Shown: positions 37,410-50,329, numbered from the stretch's first letter. The stretch: DNA of 64,000 bases from Larus michahellis (GCF_964199755.1 NC_133903.1:687001-751000), one strand, 5' to 3'. Translations and numbers: made by a program. The notes: generated by a model not told the origin, from the sequence alone.

Positions 37410-40400
37410 GCTCAAGACCCGGGGCACGGCCTGCGGCACGCAGAAGAGCAGCTGTGTGCTGCCAGCGGGCAGCTCAATACCCGTCTGAAACAGACCTTGG
37501 AGAATTCAGCTGCCTGTCTGAACACCCTGACTCCACGGGTCCTCAGGCCCTGACACCCACTCAGCATTGTCAGAGAGACGTATCCCTATGACGTTAGAGC
37601 ACAGAAACACTGCTTTTCATGCTTATTGATCTGCCCCCCGGTGGATATAATTTTTTCAGTATTTTTGTGGCGCCCAGAGGCAATGAGAACAGTCAGGGCA
37701 TTTCCTATGGAGAGAACTATTTGAGCTAACGAGGCATCTCCCTGTCTTATTTGTTCTTTTCTTCTTCAGAGAAACGATTTCAGCCACATCACAAAGGCAT
37801 TCACTGAGATGATAAATTTGAGCAGGGCCAGGGGAGAGATGTGCTCCCACATACCTGATCCCCTGAATCCACCAGAGATCGGCTTCTCGGCAGCGAGTGC
37901 AACATCAAACCAAAAATCAAGGACTTGTTGAGAAACGACATTGCTGAAGTTCTTTTCACCCCAGTCACTTGTGGCTGCACACACCCAGCTGGGGCTGGGA
38001 CTGCCTCCAGACAGAGCTGGATGATGCAAAGCATTTTTCAAATGTTTGCACAATGAAGAATTGCCATCATAGGGTCAGGAGCAACTGTTTTCAGAAAGTA
38101 AATATTGTGCCTTTCTACGTTAGATAATAGCTACGGGCAGCAGGCGTTGTAGCTGCAGCCGGAAGGGTAGCACAGCAGTTCTTTTTGCATGCCCCTACGG
38201 ATGGGTGGGTGAGACAGGAGGGTTGTTTCACATGGAGGAAGACTTACAGGTGGAAAATGACAGCTGAAATAAACACTTGATCTTCTGCCTACAATTTTAG
38301 GGTGCAGAGTGAACATGAGTCTTACCCAAGGTTGGTGAGCAGATCCATAGGAGTAATTCCGTGCAGGCTGTATAGTGCTCCTTGGATTGTAAGCTCCATT
38401 GGGGAGAAATGATTTTGTCCGTGACTTCAGCTTCGGGCAGTATGTCACTGCCAATACTACCATGATTCAATGCTGATGAAGAAAATTGGGCAAATGTGTG
38501 CTCTGTTTCTGAATATCACTTTCCAGCTCCAACTCAGGTGGAGTTTTGTACCTGCAGCAGTATGTGTGATAGCTTAATAGAGATGACAAAACAAACCCGA
38601 AACATTTATTATTCTATGGGCACATGCTATGTGTCATGCTTCTTAGAGATACCAGTGCAAGTATGTGATAGTGTGAATGGTGATAATACTCCCAATGTAT
38701 GTCCCAGGTCCAATCACGGATGTCTGAATGGTTTGAATGAAACAAGTTGTTTTGGTGCCTTCACAGTCGAGGCAGTTACCAGTTCAGCTATTTATAGTCT
38801 ACAGCATCAGTCCAGGTCTTTCCAAAACATTATATTCACATTATGTTCTCGACAAAACCCTTTGCAGTGGGAACTTTCATTGCTGATTTTAACTCTTTCA
38901 GGCAGTGTTACCAAATCAGCATTGTGATTCTGTTAAGACGCACGAGTCAACATTGGGACTCACAGAGTTAAAGTTCTTCTGACTGCAGAATCAAAGTGTA
39001 AAGACTCAATCGACTTGTGGGATAGAGAAGCCTTATTCAGTATCTCACATCTTGTTCTATAATCTGAAAATACATAATGTGAATTTCCAGGGGATGTTTG
39101 CTTGAGGGCCGAGGAGAAGGGAAGATCCCACCATCCTAGCCTGTTATTTTGTTTCGCCATAGATTCATTCGCAGTTAGGAAAAATGTTTTATAAGTGATC
39201 ACATATTTGTTTCTTCAAAACTGTATTGTAATACGAATTACATGCCAGTGAAAATACAGAATAATCTTTCCTGTTTACAGAACCAAAGCTGCAAGCCTAG
39301 ACCTCAGTTTCCCCAAGGTCTGTGGTATTTATTTAAAGCTTCAGTTGTGACCTAGATCCAGTTCTCACTTCTGAAAGCTACATAAAGTTCTGACTTGCAG
39401 CAGTTTTCTTCCTGAGGTCATTAATGTGTATGTATGTAAAATCAAGAATTCCAGCCTCATATCACATGAACTGTATATTTTCAAGAAGAGTCATTGTTTC
39501 TACATGAAGATATGCACAGGATATTCAGACACGGGAAGAACATGTGGTCCGTATATATTTGTTATTAACTGCTTTAACTTGCCTTATCTGGTTTTCCAAG
39601 CAGCACTGTCAGGGGAATTAACTGCATCAGAGTCAGTGGAGAGAAAAATCAAGGAAGAATTCTACTCACAACAAATTAAGCTGTAATACTGCAAAGTTGT
39701 CATTATGTGTATCAAAGGCTGTTGAAAGTCATGTTGCTGGGAATAACCGGGGGGCTTGTTAATGCAGTCATGATCATCTTTCTGACAGAAGCTCACTTTT
39801 GGGAAATGCGATATGAAATTTTCCTGAGGTTCTCACCTCATTCCCATACTGTGTTTATTTCACTCTTGGTGTGCTTCCTCTTTAATTTCTCAGCTAGGAA
39901 CTCATTTTTCAGCATCTACAAGACTGTATAATGAAGGATGAGCAACTCTGAAAAGCATCTTAAGTGAAGGCAAGCTACATCTTCTTTTCCTGGTTTTGGG
40001 AAGAAGTGTTGCCTCAACTAATTGGAGTTGAGGTCTTTGCATAAACAGGGTCATGTTGCACTTCTCAAGACAGCCACAGGACAAGGCAGATCTCTAAATT
40101 CTGCTTTGTGTAGTTCCATTTCGAAAGGCACTGTTTTCTTCCTAGCATGTCCTTTTTCAGGAGAGCAAGCCCTAAGTGGGTGTATTTCTTCCTTTCTAGT
40201 GATCTCTGTAATGCCTTATCAGTCTCTTAGGGGCTGGCCCTTCATTCTGTGGACGGCCGGAACTGCTATTGAAGTCTCCAGCAGTTAAAAAAAGGGCAGA
40301 ATCAAAGGGGTATTCTGCTAGCAGCTTAAAGGCTTACAGAATTTGTAGCACTAATGTAGACATTGTTTCCTTGGGATTTGATATGCGTTCATACGTATGT

Positions 40401-43400
40401 CTGTCACGTCCAAATCTATCTGTGGGCTTCCTTTTCCGTCCTTCCTAAGCAATTCTTCTTTTTTTAAGATTGGGCAGGAGCCTGAGTTCTTTTGCCAAAT
40501 GTAGTAACATGAAGCAAAAAGCAAAAGCATACCAATAATAATGCGGTCGGCAGAGAACAGGCAAAGGCCTGTTCTACTCCAGATCCATTTGACTGTCTCT
40601 CGCTTCTGCTAAGCTTGCTAGACACTGGTCATGTGGAACACAGACCCAGTGTAAGAGCGGTGTAAATAAACATGACTATAAATGATAGTTGTTCCCAGTA
40701 TTTCCTGGGCCAGATGATGAATTGGACTCAAAATTACATACGCAAAATGCATCACCAATTGCTTATTTTAATTTGTAATTATCACAAGTGCATATGCTAA
40801 TTGCTTGTTATGCAGCAGCGGAAAAAAACCAACACTTTCAGTTTTTGTTGTCGATATAACTAATTTATTGGTCCTCTGAACGTAATGAATATTCTTTCTC
40901 TATGTGAATGATCTATATATATCTGCAAATCTTTAAATGCAAGATTCCTTCAACACAGGGTCAGCAAATCCATGTTATGTGCTTGCTGTGTTCCAAACGG
41001 TGACCTTCGTATCTCTTAGTTTTTAGCCCCTTTGACATTGTTTACTTTGTAGGGCACTAAGCGTACTTTCTCTGATACTCTGTAATGTCTTGCAATTCTG
41101 TAGAGCAGTACAGAACTCTGCTTAAAGGAAGCAACGTCCAGAGCCATCCGGAGATGTGCTTAATTTCTCAGTGGTGCACAACGCCGTGTTTCAGACAAGG
41201 ACAGGAGTGGCAGAGCAGAGAAGCGGCTGGAGCACATACAGGGAGCGATATCCGCTAGTGAGCTCGTTGGACACTAAACCAGTCCATGGCAGAGCTCCTG
41301 TGTGTTTGTCGCTCAGAGTTTATTCCAACTAGAGGAGAACTGTGCCCATTAATTGAGCCACCTGCACAGGTGCCACAGCACCAGAGCGTACAGGGAAGGT
41401 TAAGTCTGGATTCGAGCTTTACCTGGTGCTGGTCACGTCTCTGGGGGAGTCACTGCCAGGTGATGGTGGGGTGCAGACAGGACCTCCTGCCTTTCAGTGA
41501 CCATCCAGATGTTCCTTCTCCACTTTCTCTCCTATTAGCACCTCCTCTACAGGATGAGCTCCCAGTAGATGAGACCAGGAATCCTCAGCATGGATATTTC
41601 CTCTCCAGCAGGTCTGCTTGGGCAGGGGATCAAGATCAGCATGGAGAATGCTCCAGATTGTGTCCAGGCTGGTGTTTGCCAGCTGGAGCAAAGCATATTG
41701 CAGCAAGGGCGTGTGTACAAACCCATTCCCAGCGCTGGGACCAGCTGATTGTTCAGCAGTGACAGTGAAGAGGAAGCTCTTGTAACTATTCCAATCTCCA
41801 ACAACCGTAATCAAATGCTAGGCAGAGGAAAAATAAGACATGATCCTCTGATGTTTCTGCTTCCGCACAAAGCAGCGTAAGATTTTCATGTAAAACAGGA
41901 GTTTTTAACCTGTGTAGAAATGCAATACGAGTTGTGTTAATTTGCTTAATAAAAATAACATTTTCTGTTACCTGCATTCAGTGATTCAGCATTTTTGAGA
42001 CAGGTCTTTGATGAAAATAAATGTGTCTAGAGGTGTGCGTGGGATGAAGATTACATTTGGATCAAATTAGTAAGTGGTCCATACTGTGTTGGATGGTTAA
42101 GCTGTAAAATTTAACCAATGAAAGGGTAAAAGTGATAATCTTGCTTTTACCAGCTCAGCAGCAAACAGAGCAGGTGCGAGCCATGTTTAATCCATGACTC
42201 CTGGGAAATGGTAATGTTAACTTCTGTTGTCTTCCTCTGCCAGATGCCAGGCGCCCGGAATTTCTAATTGAGAGCAGTAGCCAGAAAGACTGATAAGGCA
42301 CAACTGAGCACCTGGGTCGCATCGAAAGGAGAACAGCTCTGTTAACTGCTGCTTGTTGTAATATCCCACTGTAGGCATCACCTGTGGTACGACTTTATAA
42401 ATAGATAACCTGAGCTGTATTCGCACAGGGTTAATTCACAAGTTGTCAGCTTGTTAGGCAGCTTTCCAGCCATGTGCTGATGGCACATGCTTATAACCCA
42501 AGAAGAAATCATGCTTAATGGTTTATATAGTACATTATGACATAAAGTTGGGCTTTTTTTCCTTATCTTTAAAATTCCTATTCTGCTTCTGCATGAAAAG
42601 GAAGTTTCAAGTAGACGTGATTTTAACATTTTGTAATGTCTTGGAGCAGGTATGTCAGCTATTCTAAAAACATTTGGATGGTCAAAATTACCTGGTACAG
42701 GTAGCGTGCACTTGCAGAGGAATTAAAATTTTGGCAAAGGTGCTGTTAACTGTTCTCTCATCTAGCTTAATGTCCTACGATGTTTTTTCTCAATTTACAC
42801 TGATAGTCACTGTACCCCATGGAGTTCACAGCACCGAAACAGCGCATCCTTTTGGTATTGTGCACAGATCTGAATAAGAGATCCTCTTGCTGAACCTCTT
42901 ACAGCCTTTGGACTTTGATTAGCTTTGGATCTTCAGATTGAAATTCCTTCATGTTCAAATAATTTACATTTGGAAATTATGAAGAAAAAAATGCAACTTG
43001 TCAGCCACCACTTCTTCCTAATTACTCAGCATACAAAGACTTTGATTCATGAGACAGATAAATAGTCAGCAATTTCTCATCAAACCCCTTAATACTGTTC
43101 GGAAGTCATTTAGATTCTGTTTTGTCTGATATACCAAAACAATAAACAAAGGTATATTTATTGGTTTCTACGTTACTTTGATAGCAAAAGAAAACACGGG
43201 TTCTCCATAAAGATAAATGCATTTTTTATTTGGACAAATTTTTCCTTTCCTGGATTGGAGAGGAAAACTGTAACTACTGACATTTATTGAATGAAATTGG
43301 ACCTTTTCAGTTTAGTCAAAGCTTTGAAAAGTAGCAAAGAGGTGTGTGTTTTGAAAAATGTCTTCAGTGCTCAGGTAGCTCCTGCTCCTACCAGATGGGA

Positions 43401-46400
43401 TCATTCCCTGTATTTTCCTAGAGTTCATCAGTATTTCTGCATGCACTGGCACCCACGAGTAATATCAGTCACCTAGGCAGCCCTGCTCCCTTGGAGGATA
43501 CGGCCATACAATATAGTGCGGAATGAAAGGACACGCAATACCTACGATGCTGTAACGAGGGGGGAAGGGCTGTCCGGCACGGCAAGCTGAGCTCATTAAG
43601 TTGTTAGTATTGGAGAGGAAAAAACAGTTGTGCTAAGTATGATCCTTGCTTGAATTTTCACTATCTTCTTATCTGTCTGGATTTTATAATCCTACTAGTA
43701 AAGCAACGTCACCTGTAAGACTCCAAACTTTTAAATAAGTTTGTAAACCTGTTTTTGTTGGATTAGTTTTATTACAAAGATGAGAAAGGGATTGTGGAAG
43801 ATGGGAGGTCTTTGATTCTTGGATGATCTTTAGACTCTCAGACTGCAAGGATAAGGAAAATAAGCTACGTATTTCAGGTCTGTTTGTTTTTCATAAGTAA
43901 CCAGTTAAAATTAATAAGTAAACTTTTAAAATAAGACGCTGTCCTTAACAGTGCCAAAGTTTCTTAAAATGCTTGTGCAATTTGTTTTTAGTGAGTCGTT
44001 CCCTGTCTGTGGCATAAGCTTTGCTCGTTGGTTTTCATTACTTTCTCTGTAACAAATTTCCACTGAGGTATTTTATACCTCTTTCTGTTCCGATTACCAA
44101 ATAGTACAGAAATTTATGTCCAATTACTACCTTTGATAAATGGTTCTTGTTCTGAATTTTGTCTTTTGAACCCATAACTGTTAAAAATCAAGGAAAGTAT
44201 CAAAAATCATCTTTTCCGGTGTACATGTGCTAGATATATCAGTTTGTGCTCCTTGATCAATTGGCAGGATTCTTCCTGATCCTGCTTAATTTGTCTTGAT
44301 TCACCTCGGCTCTTCTCTGTCTAATTGTCCTGTTGAAGTTTCAGTGCTCTGGAAGGCAACACTCATTAGCGTAAGAAGAACAAGTAAGATTGCAAAGCAT
44401 CAACCTTTCAGTACAAGGTAGATCCTTCCTTCCCTTACAGAGCTTCAGTGAACTGCGCCTTCCTCTAAATCTTCAGTCCTTGTGGTTTTGTTCCAGGTGT
44501 GCACTTCAGCGGGAAGCATCAAGAACTCCAGTTGTCTGTATGTTAGCAGCTTGCTTTGGTTTATTTATCCCTTTCTGGATCTGGCCTCTAGATCCACGTG
44601 CTGCTTTTAAAAATTCCTTCTGGCAGTACTACAAATTATTTCCCAATTGGGATGAGCTTCCCCCGATACGTAGCGTGGTCCTTAGCCTGAAGTCTTTGCT
44701 TACGCTTTCACTAAAACTAAGGCAACGAGAGACTGTTGAAGGGGAATGCAAGTGGTCTAAGACAATTTTTGGTTTAATTTTGGAGCAGTTACTTAGGATG
44801 AGGTTATTAAAGGTATTTAAAATGAGGGGTGAGTGCCTACATATGTAAAAAATTGTCCTTTAATCTTCCCTGAGCTTCAGCTTGCTCAGTGTTAATGAGA
44901 ACTAGTTCTTGTATGAGGGTTTTTCTTAATTATTTTTTATAAAGTTGGGTACAAAGTGGTATGGAAATGGAAAGTATTACATTAATAGGCAGGTTGATCA
45001 AGAATACCCTGTTTGATAGGACTCAAAACACTTTTTCAACAGGTGACACATTCAAGTGTTGATGTATAATATTTATGAAAATGTAGTATTAGAATTACTT
45101 TTTGGAGAGACATGCAAATCATATTTTAGCTTCCGCTCAAATGTTTGCCTGCCTTTATTGAAAGGATTTGCGATGAAGAGATTGCTGCTGATCTAGAGGT
45201 CCAGAAACAGATAGTACCTTTGTGGCAAGCTTGGGTGGACAGTTTACCCCAGCAAGTGACTGACACGAACCGCGGAGCGCAGCCGGCAGGTAGCCTGTTT
45301 GTTCTCAGCGGCACCGCTGCTGTAACTTGGATGGCTTTACTAAAGCCTTGCACTGGGGCTGAGGTGTTGCTGAACTGCACTGACCGTGAAGACGCGCAGC
45401 CCGAAGCGGTAACACCTGACGGCTGGAGCAGTCTCAGGCCGGAGGAGGTTTTGAGCGATGCTCAGCAGCTCCCACAGCTGTTGCCCTAATGAAAGTACCG
45501 CGTGAGGAGAGGCTGAATTGAAACCTCGTTCTTTGATCTGCTGTGTCTTACTTGGTCTGTTTGTGAGAATGTTCTTTCTGGTTTGCTTTTTTTTTCCCTT
45601 GACACAGATATAATGTATATTTAGACCAGTACTGCATTAGACATTCATTTGGTTAAATGGTTTCTCACTATATCCAGTACTGCTTTGCTGCATCTGGAGC
45701 AAAATTTAATAGAGCGCACAGTTTAGCATTTGCTAAAAATAAATAGGAGAGGGTGGCAGGGCATTTCTAATGTAGCTATGGAAGTTTTACAATAGCTTCT
45801 TTATGCAGAAGTCATTTTGCATTTCCTTTGTGTTAATGGAAATTACTTAGTGAAATTCCTATATCTTTGGAGAGAATAGACACTCAAAACTTTTTGCTTC
45901 AGATTTTGGTGAAAGGTTCTGTGGGAAGCTTTAAGATACAGATCTGCCACCACAGATGCGTCTTTTAGTCCAGCATTGTCCAGCATTAGACAATTGTCAG
46001 TGGCATAAAAAACAGTTTCAACATTGGCATTTTGGCTGGCAACATCATCAGAGAGTACTACGTGGGGAAAGAAATTTGCCCACTCATGACTGTATTTCTT
46101 GTAAACCAGGATGGAATCCTGTTGAGAAGGAATTTTTGCTGATTTTGGCACTTCTTGTGCCTTTTTGAGGGAGTACTTAAATGGTCTTTCACAAAAATAC
46201 ATTCTTTTGATTAACTCCATAGGATGGTTCCGTGGAGTAAAGTGAAATGAACTTGCTTTAATGAAGTAAATAAAGTAAATTTAAATGAATCGAATAAGAT
46301 ACGTTTACAATTCTGTTCCATCTTCATCACTTAATGTTAAAAGCTCTTCAGAGTACACCCGTTTGAAGCCAAAGTAGGTACTGCCCTTCCAGGTCAGGCC

Positions 46401-48880
46401 CATCACAATCCAGTAGGTATTCCTGAGTCAACAGAATGTTGTACTAAATTTTCCAGGACATTAGGGGCAGATGCAAATCCAAATATAAAATATTTCCCGA
46501 GAAGAATGTAATTCCTTAATGGATTTACAAGGAATGGATTAACAAGAGCTGCTGGATCAGTGATTCAAAATATGCTCTGCCATATTTTTCAAGGATTCAT
46601 TTTTTCCATGTGCCAGCTTAAGCGTTTGTGGGAAGAAATCGGAGAGTTCTGTTCTAAGCTCATTTCAGAGTGACAGACAGATACTAAAGGGAAAACATTC
46701 GACTCAAATAAGCAGATTTCCTTTATTGATTGTTTTAAACCCAGTTTCCTTTAGCCGCTTTTCCTTGGGAGTGATCTAAAATCGTTTGGAACGGAGAAAG
46801 ATGGTTCCAGTTATATAAAACCACTATTAGGTCACCTATGACTGAAAGGGGAGGTTGAAATTGGTGATATTTATTTTGTCTCTATCAGGTGGAGATGCAA
46901 ATCACTTTGTTAAATGTAAAAAGGCAACACTGTCAGGGAAAGAAAAGGCTCTATATGAGAGGATGAGTGATTTTTCTTGCGGGGGAGGGAGAGCAGGGTC
47001 TGTGTCTCGGCGTTCATATATACGGAAACCAATATTTATGCTTAAAACAGTGACCTGGAATAAAGACTGTGGTTCTGTAATCGGCTCTGTTCCTGCTGCT
47101 CGGTGATACTGTTTCGTAGTAAGCAAATTGTGAATCTTTTGGGGCTTTATTCACAGTTCCATTGGAGACCTTTAACACCCCTCTGGCAACTTGCTTGGTC
47201 TGATAGACAATATTCCTTCCACACCAATAACGTTATCAAAAATATTGAAGAAAACCAACTGAAAACAAAACCATCAACATCCTTTAGTTGATCCAATTAT
47301 CTGTCTCTAAAAAAAGGTTTTAACACCTCCCACATGGAACAGCAGCTTCAGTAATTTGGCAATGATAACAGCGCATAATAGAGAAACATGAGGCTGTGGT
47401 ATGTGGTAATACATCCTATTTTGTGTACAGGAAGAGTTTGTTTAAGTAAATACATTTTCTTTTTAAGTACCTTTTGGATTAGTTGGTATTAGGTTGCTCA
47501 ACCCATTAGTTTCATATCGTTACTACAAATGTTTAACTGCAGAAATGATAAATGGGTGAATCGTACCATGCCTGATGACGGCAGATGGTGGCTGAGGCTT
47601 CCCACCGTTGGTTTTTGGTGATGTTCACGGCGTATTTGAAGATAGGGAGTAACTGTGACTAACGTGGAGAACAAAGGATTGGACGGCTTGGTTCTTTAGC
47701 TTCCACCAGTGACTAATTCACAGCTAACCTTAAGTGTACCGTCATTACAGAATTGTGCTCTGACAAGTCGTGTTAATGATATGCTGCCATAACTTCCCGG
47801 GTGATGTTACAACACGGTGTTTTATCAGGAAATTGCACCAGAGGCCTACCATTCAATTACGGCAGGGTGGGTTGGGACATAAAGCAGCCTGCTGTGTTTA
47901 AAACGCAAGGAGTTGTTTTCACTATGGAAATGAGAACTCCCTACAAGGTAAACCTGCCGATGGGCTACTGATGAAATTTTAAACTTGATGTCTGTAGCTG
48001 CTGTGAACCTCAGAACTATTTATGTATGGCATTTGCATGAGTTCAGCGACAGACCTCAGAAGAGCCCTGGGCACTGCAGATGACCAGATTTGCCCGTGTG
48101 GTTACACCACAGCAGCACGGTGCGTTTGAAAACACATCGTTAAAAACCTGGCTATAATGTCAGCTGGACAGACACACACTCGCGTGCGGAGGCCCCAGCC
48201 CTGGTGTCCACACTCAGCGGAGGGAGGTGGGATACAGCAGAGAGTGAAGGAATAACCGTGAATTCTGCTGGATATTTATAATACACACGGAGAAGGACCT
48301 ACTGTACATCAGTACGGAGCTGTTTAAATTGAGGTGGTGGCTGTTGGTACATGGAAAAAAAAATAATGTGTTATGTATTGCATATTACGTATCACTTAAA
48401 TTAATGGGAAAGGACCATAATTTGCCTTCCCAGTCCATAAAATCTACAGCCAAGCCAGACAAGGAATACTTTGGGAGCATTTATTGTTTTATATCGCTTT
48501 TAAAAAACAACTCAAAATAAGCAGCATAATGCATTAATAACAGCTTACTAAAGCCACAAAGGAGATTGTCTTCTGTATTGTTAAGTAAAATATGGAAGAA
48601 AATATGGAAGAAAACCTAATCAGAACATTTCAAAAAAATATGGGTCATTTATCTTGCGCCTCCCTGGACACCGTGTCCCCAGGGCTACTTTGGGCACAAA
48701 CCTTTCCCTTCCTGAGCTCTCAGGGCTGCGCTCACCGTACCTTTCTCCTTGGGCAGCCTCTGCTCCCCGAGCCATTACGTAATCTTGCCGTCATTCCCCT
48801 CCCCCCGCTTTTTTTTTTTTCTTTTCGGGCTAAATTATTTGGAAAACGGAAATCCAGTTCGTTCGCGGTATGGTATTTCC
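37410..48880. other. Gene-poor stretch left of LMTK2
   Basis: About 11 kb of mostly AT-rich DNA with no recognised exon or RNA gene. ORFs of 100-158 codons (for example 41286-41762 plus, 44390-44848 plus, 46220-45843 minus) have no domain or composition that supports coding. The region just before 48.7 kb turns GC-rich toward the LMTK2 island. Confidence 0.55.
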
Positions 48881-48923
48881 CTGTTGCCTCGCTATGTAAA
48901 ACACCCGACTCCCTCGCTCAGAG

Positions 48924-49041
48924 GCCGGCGCCGGCTCCGCGGGGGCCCGAGCGGGACGGGAGGAGCCGGGCACCGCCGCGGGCCCGCGGCGGTGCCCGGC
49001 TCCTCCCGTCCCGCCCGGGCCCCCGCGGAGCCGGCGCCGGC
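48924..49041. repeat. 118-bp near-perfect palindrome, no spacer
   Basis: The two 59-base arms meet between 48982 and 48983 with no loop. The only mismatch I find is an A in the left arm (GGGGGCCCGAGCGGG) against G in the mirrored right arm. The arms are almost wholly G+C and include repeated GCCGGCGCCGGC at the outer ends. Such a sequence can extrude as a cruciform or hairpin. It can also be produced by inverted-repeat artefacts during amplification or assembly. Confidence 0.95.
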
Positions 49042-49204
49042 AGCTGGTGACTGGCTGGTTTTGCTGTCAATCACCGGTCATCCCTCCCACCCCACCTCGC
49101 AATCCCGCCTCCTCAGGGCGAGGCGCGCGGTGATTGGCGCGCCGCGCTATCAATCAGCACCACGCTCCGCCCCCGCCTTTCCTCCCTCTCAGGTAGCCCG
49201 GAAG

Positions 49205-49234
49205 ATGGCGGCGGCGTCCGCAAGGGTTCTGTGA
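49205..49234 (+). CDS. Upstream ORF of 9 codons opened by a TISU element
   Basis: The sequence GAAGATGGCGGC at 49201-49212 fits the TISU consensus SAASATGGCGGC exactly. TISU directs cap-close initiation without scanning on transcripts with very short leaders. Its ATG opens MAAASARVL followed by TGA at 49232-49234, and is in frame with the main LMTK2 start 150 bases downstream but cut off by that stop. If transcripts start just upstream, this uORF would be translated first and would reduce kinase translation. Transcripts starting farther right would lack it. Confidence 0.45.
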   Translation: MAAASARVL

Positions 49235-49257
49235 GGGGAGCGCGGCCGCCGGGCCCG

Positions 49258-49317
49258 ATGCCGCGGGCGGGCGCACCGCGGAGGCGGGGGGCAGCGGCTG
49301 CCGGCCGGAGGCGCTGA
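49258..49317 (+). CDS. Second upstream ORF, 19 codons
   Basis: An ATG at 49258 in moderate context (CCCGATGC) opens 19 codons, mostly Arg, Gly, Ala and Pro, and stops with TGA at 49315-49317. It lies wholly inside the presumed LMTK2 5' leader, 38 bases before the main start codon. It may be a chance ORF in GC-rich DNA, but scanning ribosomes would meet it before the kinase start. Confidence 0.3.
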   Translation: MPRAGAPRRRGAAAAGRRR

Positions 49318-49354
49318 GAACCGAGAGCCCCTCGTTCGGCGCCCGGCCTCGGGC

Positions 49355-49505
49355 ATGCGGCAGTGCGGGGGGCTCGGCGGCGGCGGCGCCGGGCAGTGGG
49401 GGAGCGGCGGTCCGCCGCCCCTCGGACCCCGGCGCCCGCTGGGGCTCGTCCTCCTGCTCTCGCTTCTCCTGGGGAGCGGCGGGGCGGCGCCGCGTCTGCC
49501 GGCAG
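49355..49505 (+). CDS. LMTK2: LMTK2 exon 1 (signal peptide), partial gene
   Basis: First coding exon of a membrane-anchored kinase (lemur tail kinase 2, implicated in endosomal traffic and PP1C regulation). The ATG at 49355 opens 50 codons plus one base before the donor CAG|GTGAGG at 49505/49506. After a Gly-rich stretch comes a signal-peptide core, RRPLGLVLLLSLLLGSGGA, with likely cleavage near GGAAP. Human LMTK2 also begins with a short Arg-rich stretch, a poly-Leu core and GAAPLP before its exon 1-2 junction (from memory). Linkage supports the call: human OCM2 and LMTK2 are neighbours on chromosome 7. The second transmembrane exon and the kinase domain are not in this window, so the name rests on one exon plus synteny. 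Confidence 0.65.
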
Positions 49506-49533
49506 GTGAGGCGCGGGGGGCGGCGGAGACAGC

Positions 49534-49564
49534 GGGGCTGGGGGCGGTGGGGCCTGCGCGGGGG
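49534..49564 (+). other. Potential G-quadruplex at the start of LMTK2 intron 1
   Basis: Four G-runs of 4, 5, 4 and 5 guanines lie at 49534-37, 49540-44, 49549-52 and 49560-64, with loops of 2, 4 and 7 bases. This fits the G3+N1-7 rule on the non-template strand, just after the first splice donor. Such runs are common near vertebrate start sites. Confidence 0.45.
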
Positions 49565-50329
49565 AGCGGGGCGGCCACGGGGCCTCCGGCTGGGCCCGCG
49601 GCGCGGTGGCGGCGGGGGAGCGAGGGGACTGCGGGTTGCCAAGCCCCGTCCCTCCCCCGTCCTGCGGGCCTGGCGCGGGGAAGGGCCCGGCGGGCCGCTG
49701 GTCGCCCCGGCGGGGTGGGCTGCGGCCCCACCCGGCTGCGGGGTACGGCCCGGGCCTGCGGCACGGAGCGTACCCCGCTGTGGGCGTCTCGGCCCCCCTG
49801 GGCTGCGCTGCGCGCCCGTTTTCCCTCTGCCTTTACCCACGTATGTTCTTTCTGTAGCGGGCACGGTCCGAGCCGGTGCAGACCTCAGCGTGGTTTTTCT
49901 TTTCCTTAACTTGGCTGCGAATCACCGGTTCTCCTGTTCCCGGGTGGAGGCTCCACAGGGCCGGCGGCGCGTCCCTCCTTTCCGGGCGGATTAGGCCGAT
50001 CCACCCCGGCCCCCCCGGCCCGGGCTCTCTAAATAGTCATGTAGTTCACGTTTATTTGCCTCTTCTGTTAGGTAACGCTAACTTCCTTTGATTTTCTTCC
50101 TTGTTTTCCTAAAAGCACAAACTAAAAAATACTACTTCTCAATTGTATGAGCTACTGGTTAGAGGTTTATTAGTACTGGTAGGTAACAGCTATCTCTTTG
50201 ATTTGGGGTTTCTTTGGTATTTCATTGGGACTTGCAAATATAATGTTATTTTGGGACTGAATTTTGTTAGGTTTGGCTTGAATGTGTACAGAGCTTCACT
50301 TCTAGCCATGAGGAGTTGAGCAGCTGAAA

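Larger units (their letters stand above)
48888..49533 (+). promoter_or_regulatory. LMTK2: CpG-island promoter of LMTK2
   Basis: A strongly GC- and CpG-rich block replaces the AT-rich background. It has an Sp1-type box (49165-49177), an inverted CCAAT box ATTGG at 49133-49137, an ETS site CCGGAAG at 49198-49204 and, overlapping it, the YY1 motif AAGATGGCGGC at 49202-49212. ETS next to YY1 without a TATA box is typical of broadly expressed genes and usually sits at the start site, so transcription probably begins near 49180-49200 and runs rightward. A 118-bp palindrome occupies the left part of the island. Confidence 0.75.

Noticed and set aside
41286-41762. 158-codon plus-strand ORF
   Set aside because: No domain or homology recognised; the antisense frames are open as well, as expected of GC-richer non-coding DNA.
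44390-44848. 152-codon plus-strand ORF
   Set aside because: No recognisable domain, no flanking splice signals of note, and residue mix like translated non-coding DNA.
45843-46220. 125-codon minus-strand ORF
   Set aside because: Looks somewhat protein-like but no family was recognised and no splice context or promoter is visible; possibly repeat-derived.
49154-49994. Long Pro/Arg/Gly-rich ORFs on both strands around the LMTK2 island
   Set aside because: GC-rich DNA lacks stop codons; only the 49355 frame has a signal peptide and a matching splice donor.
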